From NCBI RefSeq assembly GCF_004770475.1, contig NZ_RQHK01000017.1, positions 620,001 to 684,000 on the forward strand: a stretch of DNA of 64,000 bases, read 5' to 3'. The notes below the pieces were generated by a model. It saw nothing but the letters and a program-made list of their open reading frames with translations, made no database searches and had not been told where the DNA came from. Positions 44,644 to 53,023 of this stretch are shown one piece after another (within the stretch, counting starts at the first letter, position 1; every line of letters begins with the position of its first letter). The DNA is from Leptospira mtsangambouensis. Its GTDB lineage: Bacteria > Spirochaetota > Leptospiria > Leptospirales > Leptospiraceae. A program made the translations under genes and the position numbers.

Positions 44644-45771
44644 ATGAAATTTAAAAAATTTAGAATACTGATATTATTTCTCATCTTTTTTTGTTTAGAT
44701 AAAATAATTTTAATCCCTTCTGTTCGAAGTTTCCTAACAGAAGAAAGTATTGGAAATCCTTATGTTGAGTCTTTTAAAAACATTTCGGCTTCCTATCTTG
44801 AAGATACAAAATATAAGGACAAAAAAAAGGTCTGGGCTTTTGGAACTTCAAGATCCTTCATATTTTATCAGTATGCAACCGCGGATTATAACCGCCATTC
44901 AGATCTTATCAATGAAAATCAGAAAAAGAGTTTAGAAGATTATAAATTTTTTGGATTTGCTGCACCAGGTTCAAATCCGTTAATTTATTATACTCGTTTC
45001 AATCAGTTGATGGACAAACAATACAAACCAGATGCAGTTTTTTTAGAAGTATCTGCGTTTTCTTTCAATAAACGAAATCGTTTTTTTCATATTACTTTGT
45101 TAGAGGGTATGCCTCTTGAATTTGCGATCCAATATTTTAATGATTTACCATCTGACTTCGCAAAAGAATATTTTTTCTCTCGTTTATTTGGTTTGAGCCG
45201 ATATAAAATTTCCACAAAGGCTATTTCGACAAATTTATTTGGTACCAAAGATAAAAATGCAGAATTGTTAAAGAATTTTATGCCTTCGAACCAAATGTCT
45301 GTTGATCCATTTGCTAATGCGTTTGATACAAAAACAAATAGAGAAGAATTACCATATTCACCTGATGGTTTTAATGATTTTTACTTAAAACCGACAAACG
45401 ATACAGACACATATTTAAAAACGGTTATGTTAGTTGATGTTCTAAAAAATGAATTTTATGGAAACTATTCATTTAATGAAGATAATTTAGTCTTTTTGGA
45501 AAAAATAATCGAACGATGTAAAAAAAACCAAATTCCTGTGGTCTTATGGATTCCAAAAGTTCATAAAAATCTAACAAACTTTTATGCTGCATCTACATTT
45601 TATCCATCTTGGAAATCAAAAATCCAATCACTTGCTGATAAAACATCTACGAGATTTGTTGATTTAAATGAAGAAGGCAAAATTCGTTGTGATTATTTTC
45701 AAGATGCAGCACACCTATCTGGACGTTGTATGCCTGAAGTAAATGCTGTTTTATTGAATTTATCTAAATAA
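44644..45771 (+). CDS. DUF1574 protein, SGNH-like partner of MBOAT
   Basis: A 375-residue protein with a single N-terminal membrane anchor (FRILILFLIFFCLDKIILIP). Family features seen are KKVWAFGTSRSFIF, where the Ser follows a beta strand as in SGNH hydrolases, FFGFAAPGSNPLIYYTRF, and a C-terminal DAAHLSGRC with Asp and His. It resembles AlgX/DltD-like transferase partners that pass acyl groups to their acceptor outside the membrane. Leptospira carries several such pairs. It is ten bases after the MBOAT stop. Confidence 0.85.
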   Translation: MKFKKFRILILFLIFFCLDKIILIPSVRSFLTEESIGNPYVESFKNISASYLEDTKYKDKKKVWAFGTSRSFIFYQYATADYNRHSDLINENQKKSLEDYKFFGFAAPGSNPLIYYTRFNQLMDKQYKPDAVFLEVSAFSFNKRNRFFHITLLEGMPLEFAIQYFNDLPSDFAKEYFFSRLFGLSRYKISTKAISTNLFGTKDKNAELLKNFMPSNQMSVDPFANAFDTKTNREELPYSPDGFNDFYLKPTNDTDTYLKTVMLVDVLKNEFYGNYSFNEDNLVFLEKIIERCKKNQIPVVLWIPKVHKNLTNFYAASTFYPSWKSKIQSLADKTSTRFVDLNEEGKIRCDYFQDAAHLSGRCMPEVNAVLLNLSK

Positions 45772-45832
45772 TATAGATCATTTCAAATATACTGAATGTT
45801 TCCAGATACAATATAAAAAATGATCGGGAAAT

Positions 45833-45891
45833 TTTGTAAGTACATTGTGTAACCAGAAAGCCTTAGGTTTACACAATGTATCTTTTACAAA
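45833..45891. terminator. Strong bidirectional hairpin between convergent genes
   Basis: TACATTGTGTAA (45841-45852) and TTACACAATGTA (45869-45880) form a perfect 12-base stem with a 16-base loop; TTTGTAA (45833-45839) and TTACAAA (45885-45891) extend it. A TCTTTT follows the inner stem. It separates the DUF1574 gene from the convergent NAD(P)-binding protein gene and most likely ends transcription in both directions. Confidence 0.65.
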
Positions 45892-45896
45892 TTTAG

Positions 45897-46544
45897 TTAA
45901 TAACCAACAGTAAATCTTTGTTTTACATATTTTCTTTCTTCGAGTTCATCTACAAAGGCTTTTACTAAGTCAGCCAGTGAGATATGGCTATGTCCATTAG
46001 CATCAACAAGAAGGGATTCTTTTGAAAAACGATACTTACCTGTTTTTGTTCCTTCTGGTTCGATAACAGCAGAAGGAGAAAGGAAGGTCCATTCCAATTC
46101 GTTTTCTGATCGTAAGTGGTTTAGTATCTGCCTTGCACCATCAGCACCCGCAAAATATTCTTTTGGAAACTCTGGTGTGTCAATCAGCTGCACTCCAGGT
46201 TGCACTTCCAAAGATCCTGCTCCACCCATAACAATGATCCGTTTGACGCCTGCTTTTTTTGTGGCACCTAGAATGGATAAAGATCCATTGATCATATTTT
46301 CTCGAATATTGGGGTCTGTCCAACCAGGGTTATAAGAATCCAAAACAGCATCTGAACCGGAAATGATTTTTGCCAATCCATCCGTGTCAAAAATATCTCC
46401 TTGGATTTTTTTTAAGTTTGGATGTTCCACTTTTAATTTAGAAGGATCTCGCAAGACAGCCGTAACCTGATATCCTTTGTTTAAAGTTTCTTCTAGAGTT
46501 TTACTTCCAATAAAACCTGTTGCTCCAATTAATGTAATTTTCAT
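45897..46544 (-). CDS. NAD(P)-binding (NmrA-like) protein
   Basis: A 215-residue protein with the extended-SDR fold. The dinucleotide loop is ITLIGATGFIGSKTLEETLN near the start; later landmarks are GDIFDTDGLAKIISGSDAVL, IIVMGGAGSLEVQ and TFLSPSAVIEPEGTKTGKYR. No Tyr-x-x-x-Lys dyad is present, so it may act as a reductase of unusual type or as a redox sensor. Shine-Dalgarno AAGGAGAT precedes the ATG. It lies downstream of an Rrf2-type regulator, with a partial palindrome between. Confidence 0.85.
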   Translation of the reverse strand: MKITLIGATGFIGSKTLEETLNKGYQVTAVLRDPSKLKVEHPNLKKIQGDIFDTDGLAKIISGSDAVLDSYNPGWTDPNIRENMINGSLSILGATKKAGVKRIIVMGGAGSLEVQPGVQLIDTPEFPKEYFAGADGARQILNHLRSENELEWTFLSPSAVIEPEGTKTGKYRFSKESLLVDANGHSHISLADLVKAFVDELEERKYVKQRFTVGY

Positions 46545-46569
46545 TTTTATCTCCTTTGTTGTTTTGTTG

Positions 46570-46596
46570 TAACTTACATTATTACATCTTATGTTA
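46570..46596 (-). promoter_or_regulatory. Partial inverted repeat, possible Rrf2 operator
   Basis: A 27-base sequence begins TAAC and ends GTTA, with imperfect symmetry around its centre (TAAC.TA ... TA.GTTA). It lies 26 bases before the ATG of the NAD(P)-binding protein. Rrf2 proteins often bind imperfect palindromes of this length, and the regulator gene is adjacent. Confidence 0.35.
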
Positions 46597-46611
46597 AAAA
46601 AATTTTAATCT

Positions 46612-47061
46612 CTACGCTCGTTTTTTATAAGATCCTGTTTTTTTGGATAGTGTCCTTTGGCGTATTTCCGAACTAACATCCGATAAATTGTATTTTGAAA
46701 GTTTATCTTCCATGGCTTTTTGCGCTTCGTCTAAAATTCCAGTTAGTGCAAACTGAATATTTTTTCCAATAGGGCAATTCGGATTGGGATGTTCATGCAA
46801 AAGGAACAAGTTTTCTTCTTTTTCTGTTGCTTTATAAATTTCAAGTAGGTTGATCTCCCTGGCAGGTTTCGACAAAGAAGAACCTTTGATTCCCCTGCGC
46901 GCATTGATGATGCCTGCTTTTTTTAGTTTTCCGAGTAACAAACGAATGATTGCGGGATTAGTGCCCACAGATCCCGCAATCTCCTCTGAAGATACTTCTC
47001 CATCCATTTCCAAAATGGTTAAAATATGGATGGCAACAGAATATCGGCTAGGGATGGACAT
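46612..47061 (-). CDS. Rrf2 family transcriptional regulator
   Basis: A 149-residue Rrf2 regulator. The winged helix-turn-helix is in the first 75 residues (RYSVAIHILTILEMDGEVSS and GTNPAIIRLLLGKLKKAGII), with a long dimerisation helix at the end. Only one Cys (NPNCPIG) lies in the region where Fe-S Rrf2 proteins carry three, so it probably does not bind an Fe-S cluster and is closer to the YwnA-type. It likely controls the downstream NAD(P)-binding protein gene. Confidence 0.87.
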   Translation of the reverse strand: MSIPSRYSVAIHILTILEMDGEVSSEEIAGSVGTNPAIIRLLLGKLKKAGIINARRGIKGSSLSKPAREINLLEIYKATEKEENLFLLHEHPNPNCPIGKNIQFALTGILDEAQKAMEDKLSKYNLSDVSSEIRQRTLSKKTGSYKKRA

Positions 47062-47119
47062 AAAGACTACTTGTAATCACAATTGTTACAGGTGGATATT
47101 CTGGCAAGTCTTAAATTTT

Positions 47120-48829
47120 CTACTTTCTCCATTTGCTTGGACTCGAAAAGTTTTTGGTACGACCCGGTTTGACATGAAACCGCGATCCTGTATTGAATTT
47201 TGGAGCATTGAATCGAGCATTATTGAATTTAAAACGACCAGGTTTGATATCCATTTTCCCTCTTGGAATGTAAGTCCTTTCTTTTAGAATCGAAAACAAT
47301 CCGCCTAAATCAATTTCTCCGTAAACACCACCACCTCCGCCCCCACCGCCAGCTAATTCTTCCTCGCCTTCTTCTTCAAGATCATCGTCGTCATCGTCAT
47401 CTTCTCCATTATCATTCTTTTTCATTTGATTGGCAGAGGACACATCTAAATCAATTGGTTTTGGTTCTATGTATCTAGATTGGAAATTTACCTGGGAATA
47501 AAAATCTAAAATGTTAGATTCGGCTAACTTTGGTAAGTTTTCTAGGTTCGTGTCGTCCTGTATACTTCTAGATAAAATAAAAATTTGACTTTGCGATTTA
47601 AAACAAGAAAACACAAAGTATTCTTTTTTAAACTGATCTTTCTCAACATCCGGTTTCGCAATTTCTAATGTAAAAGTATATGTTCCGTCCCGATAATCAG
47701 GCGAATAGGTTTCATGAATGATTCCAGATTTTGGATAGTTCTTCTTAATTTTATCAATGAGGTTTGTCGTAATAAAAGTTTTTAAAGTTTTTTCAATCCC
47801 TTCAGTGATAATATCAGATTGTATTTTTTGGTTCACATTGATGGCTTGAATTTTAAAAAGCCCATGAATGGGATCAAAAAAGCTAACGTTCCGTTTGCCA
47901 TCGCGAATAACAGCAAATCGTGTATCCACGGGAATTTGTGTTGTAAAAAGATTTGAATCGGATGTGTATGTTCCGCCAAGGACATCACCATACACTGGAT
48001 TTAATCGTTTGATTGGCAATGGTTGGCTATTTTTGTTTTCTAAAGCTGCCAAAAATTGATCTTTTGAATGATCTATGAATCTGTAATCTTTGTTATAATT
48101 TTCAACTTCGTTAAAAAAATTGAATGTTGGTAAAAGAAGCCATGTGAGAACTCTTCTATATCCAAATTTATACGTTGTTAGAGTTGGTACTGTTTCCATG
48201 GACTTTCTTTTGAATACAATGAAATAATGATTTTCATAATTCACGGTAGGAATAATTCCAATAGAGATTAAAAATAAAATAAGGTTATAGTTATCTTTTT
48301 CTCTTCTTACATAGTAGAAGTTATAGTAAGTGTCACAATTCTCTATATCATCAAAAAGATTAGGATTATCTCCTGTGTATAAAAAAGTATCTGCATCGAT
48401 GATTTCAGCATATTTAAATAATGTTTTTTTATCTTTTGGGTCAATTGTCATTTTCTCAATTTGGTGGAACCTTTCAAATGACTTGTTTGTGCGAAAGGAT
48501 TCTAGCTCTTTAGTATAAGGCCAAGACTTAGGAATTCCGTGAATTTGTTTGATATGTCTAGTGTTTGTATTTTTGAGTTTTAAATTGGTTCGTATATTTT
48601 CAATGAACTGGGTGTCGATGAGTGGAAGATTTGATTGAGTGAGTTCATTGGAAGAACCAGATTCTTGGAATTTTAAAATAGAAAAAAAACAGGTTGTTCC
48701 CGTCTCTCCTAAGACGTTTCCCCCTTCCGCAATTGGGATATCACCAGATTGGTTTGAAGAAACTCGAGTATGATACCAACTGACCTGGCAATGGAAAAGA
48801 AAGAAGAGAAAAATAAAATAGAATTTCAT
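47120..48829 (-). CDS. Large lipoprotein with acidic and poly-Gly stretches
   Basis: A 569-residue lipoprotein of unknown function. The ATG at 48829 is chosen because it begins a signal (MKFYFIFLFFLFHC); an upstream in-frame start would precede it by 15 residues. The bulk has no recognised domain. Near the C-terminus a run of seven Asp, a Glu-rich stretch and a run of eight Gly precede a basic, Arg/Lys-rich tail (about 500-569). This resembles exported or surface low-complexity regions. It shares no operon with its neighbours. Confidence 0.62.
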   Translation of the reverse strand: MKFYFIFLFFLFHCQVSWYHTRVSSNQSGDIPIAEGGNVLGETGTTCFFSILKFQESGSSNELTQSNLPLIDTQFIENIRTNLKLKNTNTRHIKQIHGIPKSWPYTKELESFRTNKSFERFHQIEKMTIDPKDKKTLFKYAEIIDADTFLYTGDNPNLFDDIENCDTYYNFYYVRREKDNYNLILFLISIGIIPTVNYENHYFIVFKRKSMETVPTLTTYKFGYRRVLTWLLLPTFNFFNEVENYNKDYRFIDHSKDQFLAALENKNSQPLPIKRLNPVYGDVLGGTYTSDSNLFTTQIPVDTRFAVIRDGKRNVSFFDPIHGLFKIQAINVNQKIQSDIITEGIEKTLKTFITTNLIDKIKKNYPKSGIIHETYSPDYRDGTYTFTLEIAKPDVEKDQFKKEYFVFSCFKSQSQIFILSRSIQDDTNLENLPKLAESNILDFYSQVNFQSRYIEPKPIDLDVSSANQMKKNDNGEDDDDDDDLEEEGEEELAGGGGGGGGVYGEIDLGGLFSILKERTYIPRGKMDIKPGRFKFNNARFNAPKFNTGSRFHVKPGRTKNFSSPSKWRK

Positions 48830-48920
48830 TTCGGGAACCACCGAAGAGGTTAGTGGTTCCCTAGGCTTTGTCAAAACAAAAAGCTAACCAATTGTTGGTG
48901 ATTCGGAAATCAAATGGTTT

Positions 48921-49649
48921 CTATTGTTCGACACAGATGATTCTTGCATCGTCCGTGCAAGACATGGTTCCAGAATTACTGATCGCAAGATAATCCGTTT
49001 GATTATGTTGTGCCGCCATAAAGGTACCGCCTGCCCTCCAACCCGTACAGTGATTAGGACTACTTGTCCAATTTGGACGCAACCCTGTTGCCGTATTCAT
49101 TGTGCCAGTCCAATTAGTTCGTGGAGGATTTGTCAAAGGAAAGGTAAAGAGTCCATTGGCATTCGTAGTTCCTATAACGGTAGTTCCATCGGATTGTCTA
49201 TATTGTTTATTTGCCTTTAAAACCCAGTCTGCATGTTCGGAAGGTCCGCCAGAGCAATTTGCAGTTGTACAAGCAATTCGGGTGGTTTCATCTGTGACAA
49301 GTGCTTTGTAAGTGCCACCGCCAGAAGGTTTGTCTGTGGCTTTATTGCAATAACTATCTAATCCACTGATTCCTAAATTTGTATTTAAGGCGGGATAAGA
49401 AGCTGTAGAGACAAATATTTTGCAATATGCTGTGCTTGCGCAAGAATTGTCGGAGGTTGATCCAGTGGAACGATTGTTAGCCATTAGTGCAAGAGCACTG
49501 ACTGCTTCTATATTGTTATTATTTTCTGGTTCACAAGAACTAAGAGTGAAACATATGAAACTAACTACGATTAAATTGATTGTAAGTGAATGTTTTTGAA
49601 AGATTCTAAAAGGTTGCAGAAAAAACTCCATAAAAAAGGTAATACCCAA
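48921..49649 (-). CDS. DUF1554 lipoprotein 1
   Basis: A DUF1554 protein of up to 242 residues with a lipoprotein signal (FICFTLSSC). The DUF1554 block is clear: CKIFVSTASYPALNTNLGIS, YCNKATDKPSGGGTYKALVT, ACTTANCSGGPSEHADWVLK, and the final CTDDARIICVEQ. The family is almost restricted to Leptospira, with a C-type-lectin-like Cys pattern; some members are surface adhesins. The start is unsure: a TTG at 49649 or the ATG at 49631, both with poor Shine-Dalgarno. A near-identical paralogue lies 236 bases upstream. Confidence 0.85.
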   Translation of the reverse strand: MGITFFMEFFLQPFRIFQKHSLTINLIVVSFICFTLSSCEPENNNNIEAVSALALMANNRSTGSTSDNSCASTAYCKIFVSTASYPALNTNLGISGLDSYCNKATDKPSGGGTYKALVTDETTRIACTTANCSGGPSEHADWVLKANKQYRQSDGTTVIGTTNANGLFTFPLTNPPRTNWTGTMNTATGLRPNWTSSPNHCTGWRAGGTFMAAQHNQTDYLAISNSGTMSCTDDARIICVEQ

Positions 49650-49885
49650 ATAGTAACTCAGCCAAGATCAACGTTCTTGGGAATAGAGTCAATTTATTTT
49701 GGTGAAATCAGAAAGTGATTCGATGAATGACAAAAAACGTACAGTTTGTAACTTCAATGTAACTTTAGTTGTTGTTTCATTTTAAATTTTTACCAAATGG
49801 TTTGGTAAAAAGGTTCTTAATCGGATTTTAAAAACAAAACAATGGTTTTGCGATTGACTCTTCACAAAACCATTGTTCCCGATTG

Positions 49886-50638
49886 TTATTGTTCTACACA
49901 GATGATAGCCGCAGTATTCGTACATCCAGCGGTTCCAGCAGCATAGATTGCATCAGATGATGTACTGTCATATGTTGCCATTGCGAAACTACCAGTCCCC
50001 GTCCATTGTGAACAATGATTACCATTACTAGTCCAATTTGCATTCAGTCCTGTTGCTGTCATATTTGTAAAAGGAATTGCATTGCTAATTGAATTTGTCA
50101 AAGGAAAGGTAAAGATGCCATTGGCATTGGTTGTGCCAATCACCGTGGTTCCATTGGATCGCCTATATTCTTTATTTGCCTTTAACACCCATCCAGTATG
50201 TTCGGAAGGTCCCCCAGAGCAATTTGCAGTTGTACAAGCAATTCGATTGGCTCCATCTGTGACAAGAGCTTTGTAAGTCCCACCACCAGAAGGTTTATCA
50301 GAGGCGTTATTACAATAATTATCTAATCCACTGATTCCTAAATTCGTATTCAAGGCAGGAAAAGTATTGGCTGTGACAAATATTTTGCATGGACCAGTTG
50401 TGGAGCAAGGGCCAACAGAAGTATTTGTTGCACTTGTAGTAGAAGAAGTAGAACTGCTGTTATTTGACACGAGTGCAAGAGCACTGACTGCAGCCGTATT
50501 GTCGGTCTTATTTTCTTCACAAGAGATGAGTGTTAAACAGGTTAGGCTAATAATGATTAAATTAACTGTAAAAAAGGAATTTGATAAGTATTTCAGTTTT
50601 TGCAAAAAAAAATTCTCCAATATAAGGGTAATACCCAA
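49886..50638 (-). CDS. DUF1554 lipoprotein 2
   Basis: A 250-residue paralogue of the neighbouring DUF1554 protein. The signal ends in LTLISC, and the N-terminal linker is Ser/Thr-rich. The DUF1554 core is nearly the same (CKIFVTANTFPALNTNLGIS, then SGGGTYKALVTDGANRIACT, ending TNTAAIICVEQ). The DNA before both copies is also similar (GGTAATACCCAAA and GAGTCAATTTATTTT), so duplication included the promoter. The start, a TTG at 50638, rests only on alignment with copy 1. Confidence 0.82.
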   Translation of the reverse strand: MGITLILENFFLQKLKYLSNSFFTVNLIIISLTCLTLISCEENKTDNTAAVSALALVSNNSSSTSSTTSATNTSVGPCSTTGPCKIFVTANTFPALNTNLGISGLDNYCNNASDKPSGGGTYKALVTDGANRIACTTANCSGGPSEHTGWVLKANKEYRRSNGTTVIGTTNANGIFTFPLTNSISNAIPFTNMTATGLNANWTSNGNHCSQWTGTGSFAMATYDSTSSDAIYAAGTAGCTNTAAIICVEQ

Positions 50639-50934
50639 AGTTGCTCGGTTAGAGTCGACTTTTTTGGAAAGCGAGTCAATTTATTTTAGGGAAATGCTAA
50701 GATTATTTTTCTTTTTTGGCAAATGAATAAAAAAGTACAATATGAACGATTGTTTTTGAATGAATTTTTGAATTAGAGAATACTGATACAAATTGATGAC
50801 AAATTCAACAAATCAATGTTATAGGAAACATTTTTAAAAGTATAAAAGCCATCAAGATTTGTATGAATGATTATTTAAATATTGGTAAGATAAAAAAATC
50901 AATTTGTCATATTACCATTGGAACCAATATACAA

Positions 50935-51189
50935 TCAGTGGCTCCAATGGATATGTTCTGAAGTTTCCCCAGAGCAATTCGCGTTAGAACATACCCTTCT
51001 TTTGGTTCCATCCGATACTAATGCTTTGTAGACAGTCGTACTTGATGGTATATTTGTCGAATTGTTACAGTGCGTATCAAAGCCGGAATTACCTGCATTG
51101 ATAGGAGCAGTTGGAGTTGCGATAAATATTTTACAGTTTCCAGTTGTGACAAAATACGGTGTTGTGCTACTGAAACTGCGGTTTTGATC
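50935..51189 (-). pseudogene. DUF1554 pseudogene fragment (third copy)
   Basis: A third DUF1554 copy, decayed. On the minus strand from about 51189 it reads NRSFSSTTPYF, then GNCKIFIATPTAPINAGNSG, VYKALVSDGTKR, and CSNANCSGETSEHIHWSH, ending in TGA at 50937. This corresponds to the first half of the intact paralogues (CKIFV..., YKALVTD..., ANCSGGPSEH.GW). The signal peptide and start are missing, and the frame stops where the Trp-Val-Leu block should come. A perfect inverted repeat (CCATTGGA/TCCAATGG, 50915-50922 and 50943-50950) flanks the breakpoint. The rest of 50639-51324 holds no gene. Confidence 0.75.
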
Positions 51190-51324
51190 CTATTTTCGAT
51201 TTAAGAATTGGATTCATTTCTCTGGAAATTAGGTCCGAAAGCTAGGATCAGGCCCCAGTTTGGGTAAAATTCCTGAAAATTTTGTTTCCAAAATGGCCAT
51301 TTTTTCCATAACTACTACTAGTTT

Positions 51325-51615
51325 ATGGAAATATTTGTTACAGCCGTCACGATTTTCGTCCTCGCGATCTTCGTGGGATTTGAAATCATCACAAAAATCC
51401 CCCCCATCCTCCACACCCCTCTTATGTCGGGTTCCAACGCCATTTCCGGCATTACCTTGATTGGTGCGCTTTATGCAGCCGGAATCCAAGAGAGCAATAT
51501 CACAAAAATTTTGGGCTTACTCTCTGTTATTTTTGCTACGATCAACGTAGTAGGTGGGTTTCTTGTGACTCATAGAATGCTCGGAATGTTTAAGAAAAAG
51601 GACGCACCTAAATAA
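51325..51615 (+). CDS. pntAB: NAD(P) transhydrogenase alpha2 subunit (membrane)
   Basis: A 96-residue membrane subunit with three or four helices. Sequence marks are IFVGFEIITKIPPILHTPLM, SGSNAISGITLIGALYAAG and FATINVVGGFLVTHRML. It forms part of the proton channel of the transhydrogenase that couples hydride transfer from NADH to NADP+ to proton flow. pntB follows with one-base overlap. The cytosolic NAD-binding alpha1 subunit (pntAA) is not upstream; a DUF1554 pseudogene is there instead. Confidence 0.93.
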   Translation: MEIFVTAVTIFVLAIFVGFEIITKIPPILHTPLMSGSNAISGITLIGALYAAGIQESNITKILGLLSVIFATINVVGGFLVTHRMLGMFKKKDAPK

Positions 51616-53012
51616 TGGAATTAGTCAGTATTCTTAACCTATCTTACCTTGTTGCTTCCATTCTTTTTATCGTTGGAATCAAACAGCTAGCACATCCTAA
51701 AACTGCATCTCGAGGAAATTTACTCGGTGCCTTAGGTATGCTCATTGCGGTTGTCGCAACTCTCTTCGACCAAGCCATCTTAACTTACGATTGGATCCTT
51801 GTTGGGGTTCTGATTGGATCACTCATAGGAATTATTTTAGCGATCAAAATCCAGATGACTGCAATGCCACAACTTGTTGCCGTTCTCAACGGATTTGGTG
51901 GAATCGCATCTGTGTTTGTTGCTGGCGCTGCGCTTCAACTTTCTATTCCTAAATATGCTTTTGCTGTGAACTACCAAGAAATCGTATCCATCGTATTCTC
52001 TGCAATTGTTGGTGGAATTACTTTCTCTGGAAGTTTTATCGCCTTCGGTAAGTTACAAGGTTTTATTACAGAAAAAGCAGTTCGTTATCCCGGTGACCAA
52101 CTTGTTAAAATCTTAGTTGGTCTTACAGCAGTCGGTCTTGGTGTGTATGGATGTTTAGAGCCAACAGATGAATCCATTTATTGGATATTAAGTGGTGTGA
52201 GTTTACTACTTGGGGTGTTCCTTGTGATCCCGATTGGTGGGGCTGACATGCCGGTTGTGATCTCTCTTCTGAACTCTTATTCAGGGATTGCAGCATCAGC
52301 AACAGGATTTGTTCTTAACAATAACGTGCTGATCATTTCAGGATCACTTGTTGGAGCTTCTGGAATTATTCTAACGCAAATCATGTGTAAAGCGATGAAT
52401 CGTAGTTTGACGAATGTGCTCTTCGGTGGCTTCGGGGCTGTCGCTACAGAAATGAAAGATGATGGCGATTTTTACTCAGGTAAAGTGAAATCTACAAGTG
52501 CTGAAGAAGTCGCAATGTTGTTAGATGTCGCACGAAGTGTAGTGATTGTCCCTGGATATGGTATGGCTGTAGCGCAAGCGCAACATACTGTCCGCGATTT
52601 ATACCAACTTTTAACTGCACGTGGTATCGATGTTACATTTGCAATCCATCCAGTAGCAGGTCGTATGCCTGGTCACATGAACGTTTTACTTGCGGAAGCA
52701 GATATTCCTTATGATCGATTGAAAGAGATGGACGAGATCAATAGTACTTTCGAAAATGTTGATGTTGTGATAGTCAATGGGGCAAATGACGTAACAAACC
52801 CTCTTGCAAAAACAGATCCAAAATCACCAATTGCTGGTATGCCGATTTTGGATGTTGGAAATGCTAAGACAGTTGTTGTGATCAAACGTTCCTTAAGTCC
52901 TGGATTTGCAGGAGTGCCTAACCCACTCTTCATTGCTGACAACTGTTTGATGTTGTTTGGTGATGGTAAAAAAGCAACACAAGAGATGATCACAGCTTTA
53001 AAAGAATCTTAG
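51615..53012 (+). CDS. pntB: NAD(P) transhydrogenase beta subunit
   Basis: A 465-residue subunit. The N-terminal 270 residues hold about nine membrane helices of the proton pathway (GGADMPVVISLLNSYSGIAA). The C-terminal domain binds NADP(H): VAMLLDVARSVVIVPGYGMA, HPVAGRMPGHMNVLLAEA, VVIVNGANDVTNPLAK and RSLSPGFAGVPNPLF. Together with alpha1 and alpha2 it makes NADPH at the expense of proton-motive force. A response regulator gene follows after eleven bases. Confidence 0.95.
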   Translation: MELVSILNLSYLVASILFIVGIKQLAHPKTASRGNLLGALGMLIAVVATLFDQAILTYDWILVGVLIGSLIGIILAIKIQMTAMPQLVAVLNGFGGIASVFVAGAALQLSIPKYAFAVNYQEIVSIVFSAIVGGITFSGSFIAFGKLQGFITEKAVRYPGDQLVKILVGLTAVGLGVYGCLEPTDESIYWILSGVSLLLGVFLVIPIGGADMPVVISLLNSYSGIAASATGFVLNNNVLIISGSLVGASGIILTQIMCKAMNRSLTNVLFGGFGAVATEMKDDGDFYSGKVKSTSAEEVAMLLDVARSVVIVPGYGMAVAQAQHTVRDLYQLLTARGIDVTFAIHPVAGRMPGHMNVLLAEADIPYDRLKEMDEINSTFENVDVVIVNGANDVTNPLAKTDPKSPIAGMPILDVGNAKTVVVIKRSLSPGFAGVPNPLFIADNCLMLFGDGKKATQEMITALKES

Positions 53013-53023
53013 AGCCGGAAAAT

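Noticed and set aside
47263..47478. Plus-strand frame rich in His/Arg opposite the large lipoprotein
   Set aside because: It is the complement of the Asp/Glu/Gly run of that gene.
51229..51489. Minus-strand open frame opposite the start of pntAB
   Set aside because: It overlaps the well-supported membrane subunit and has no family resemblance.
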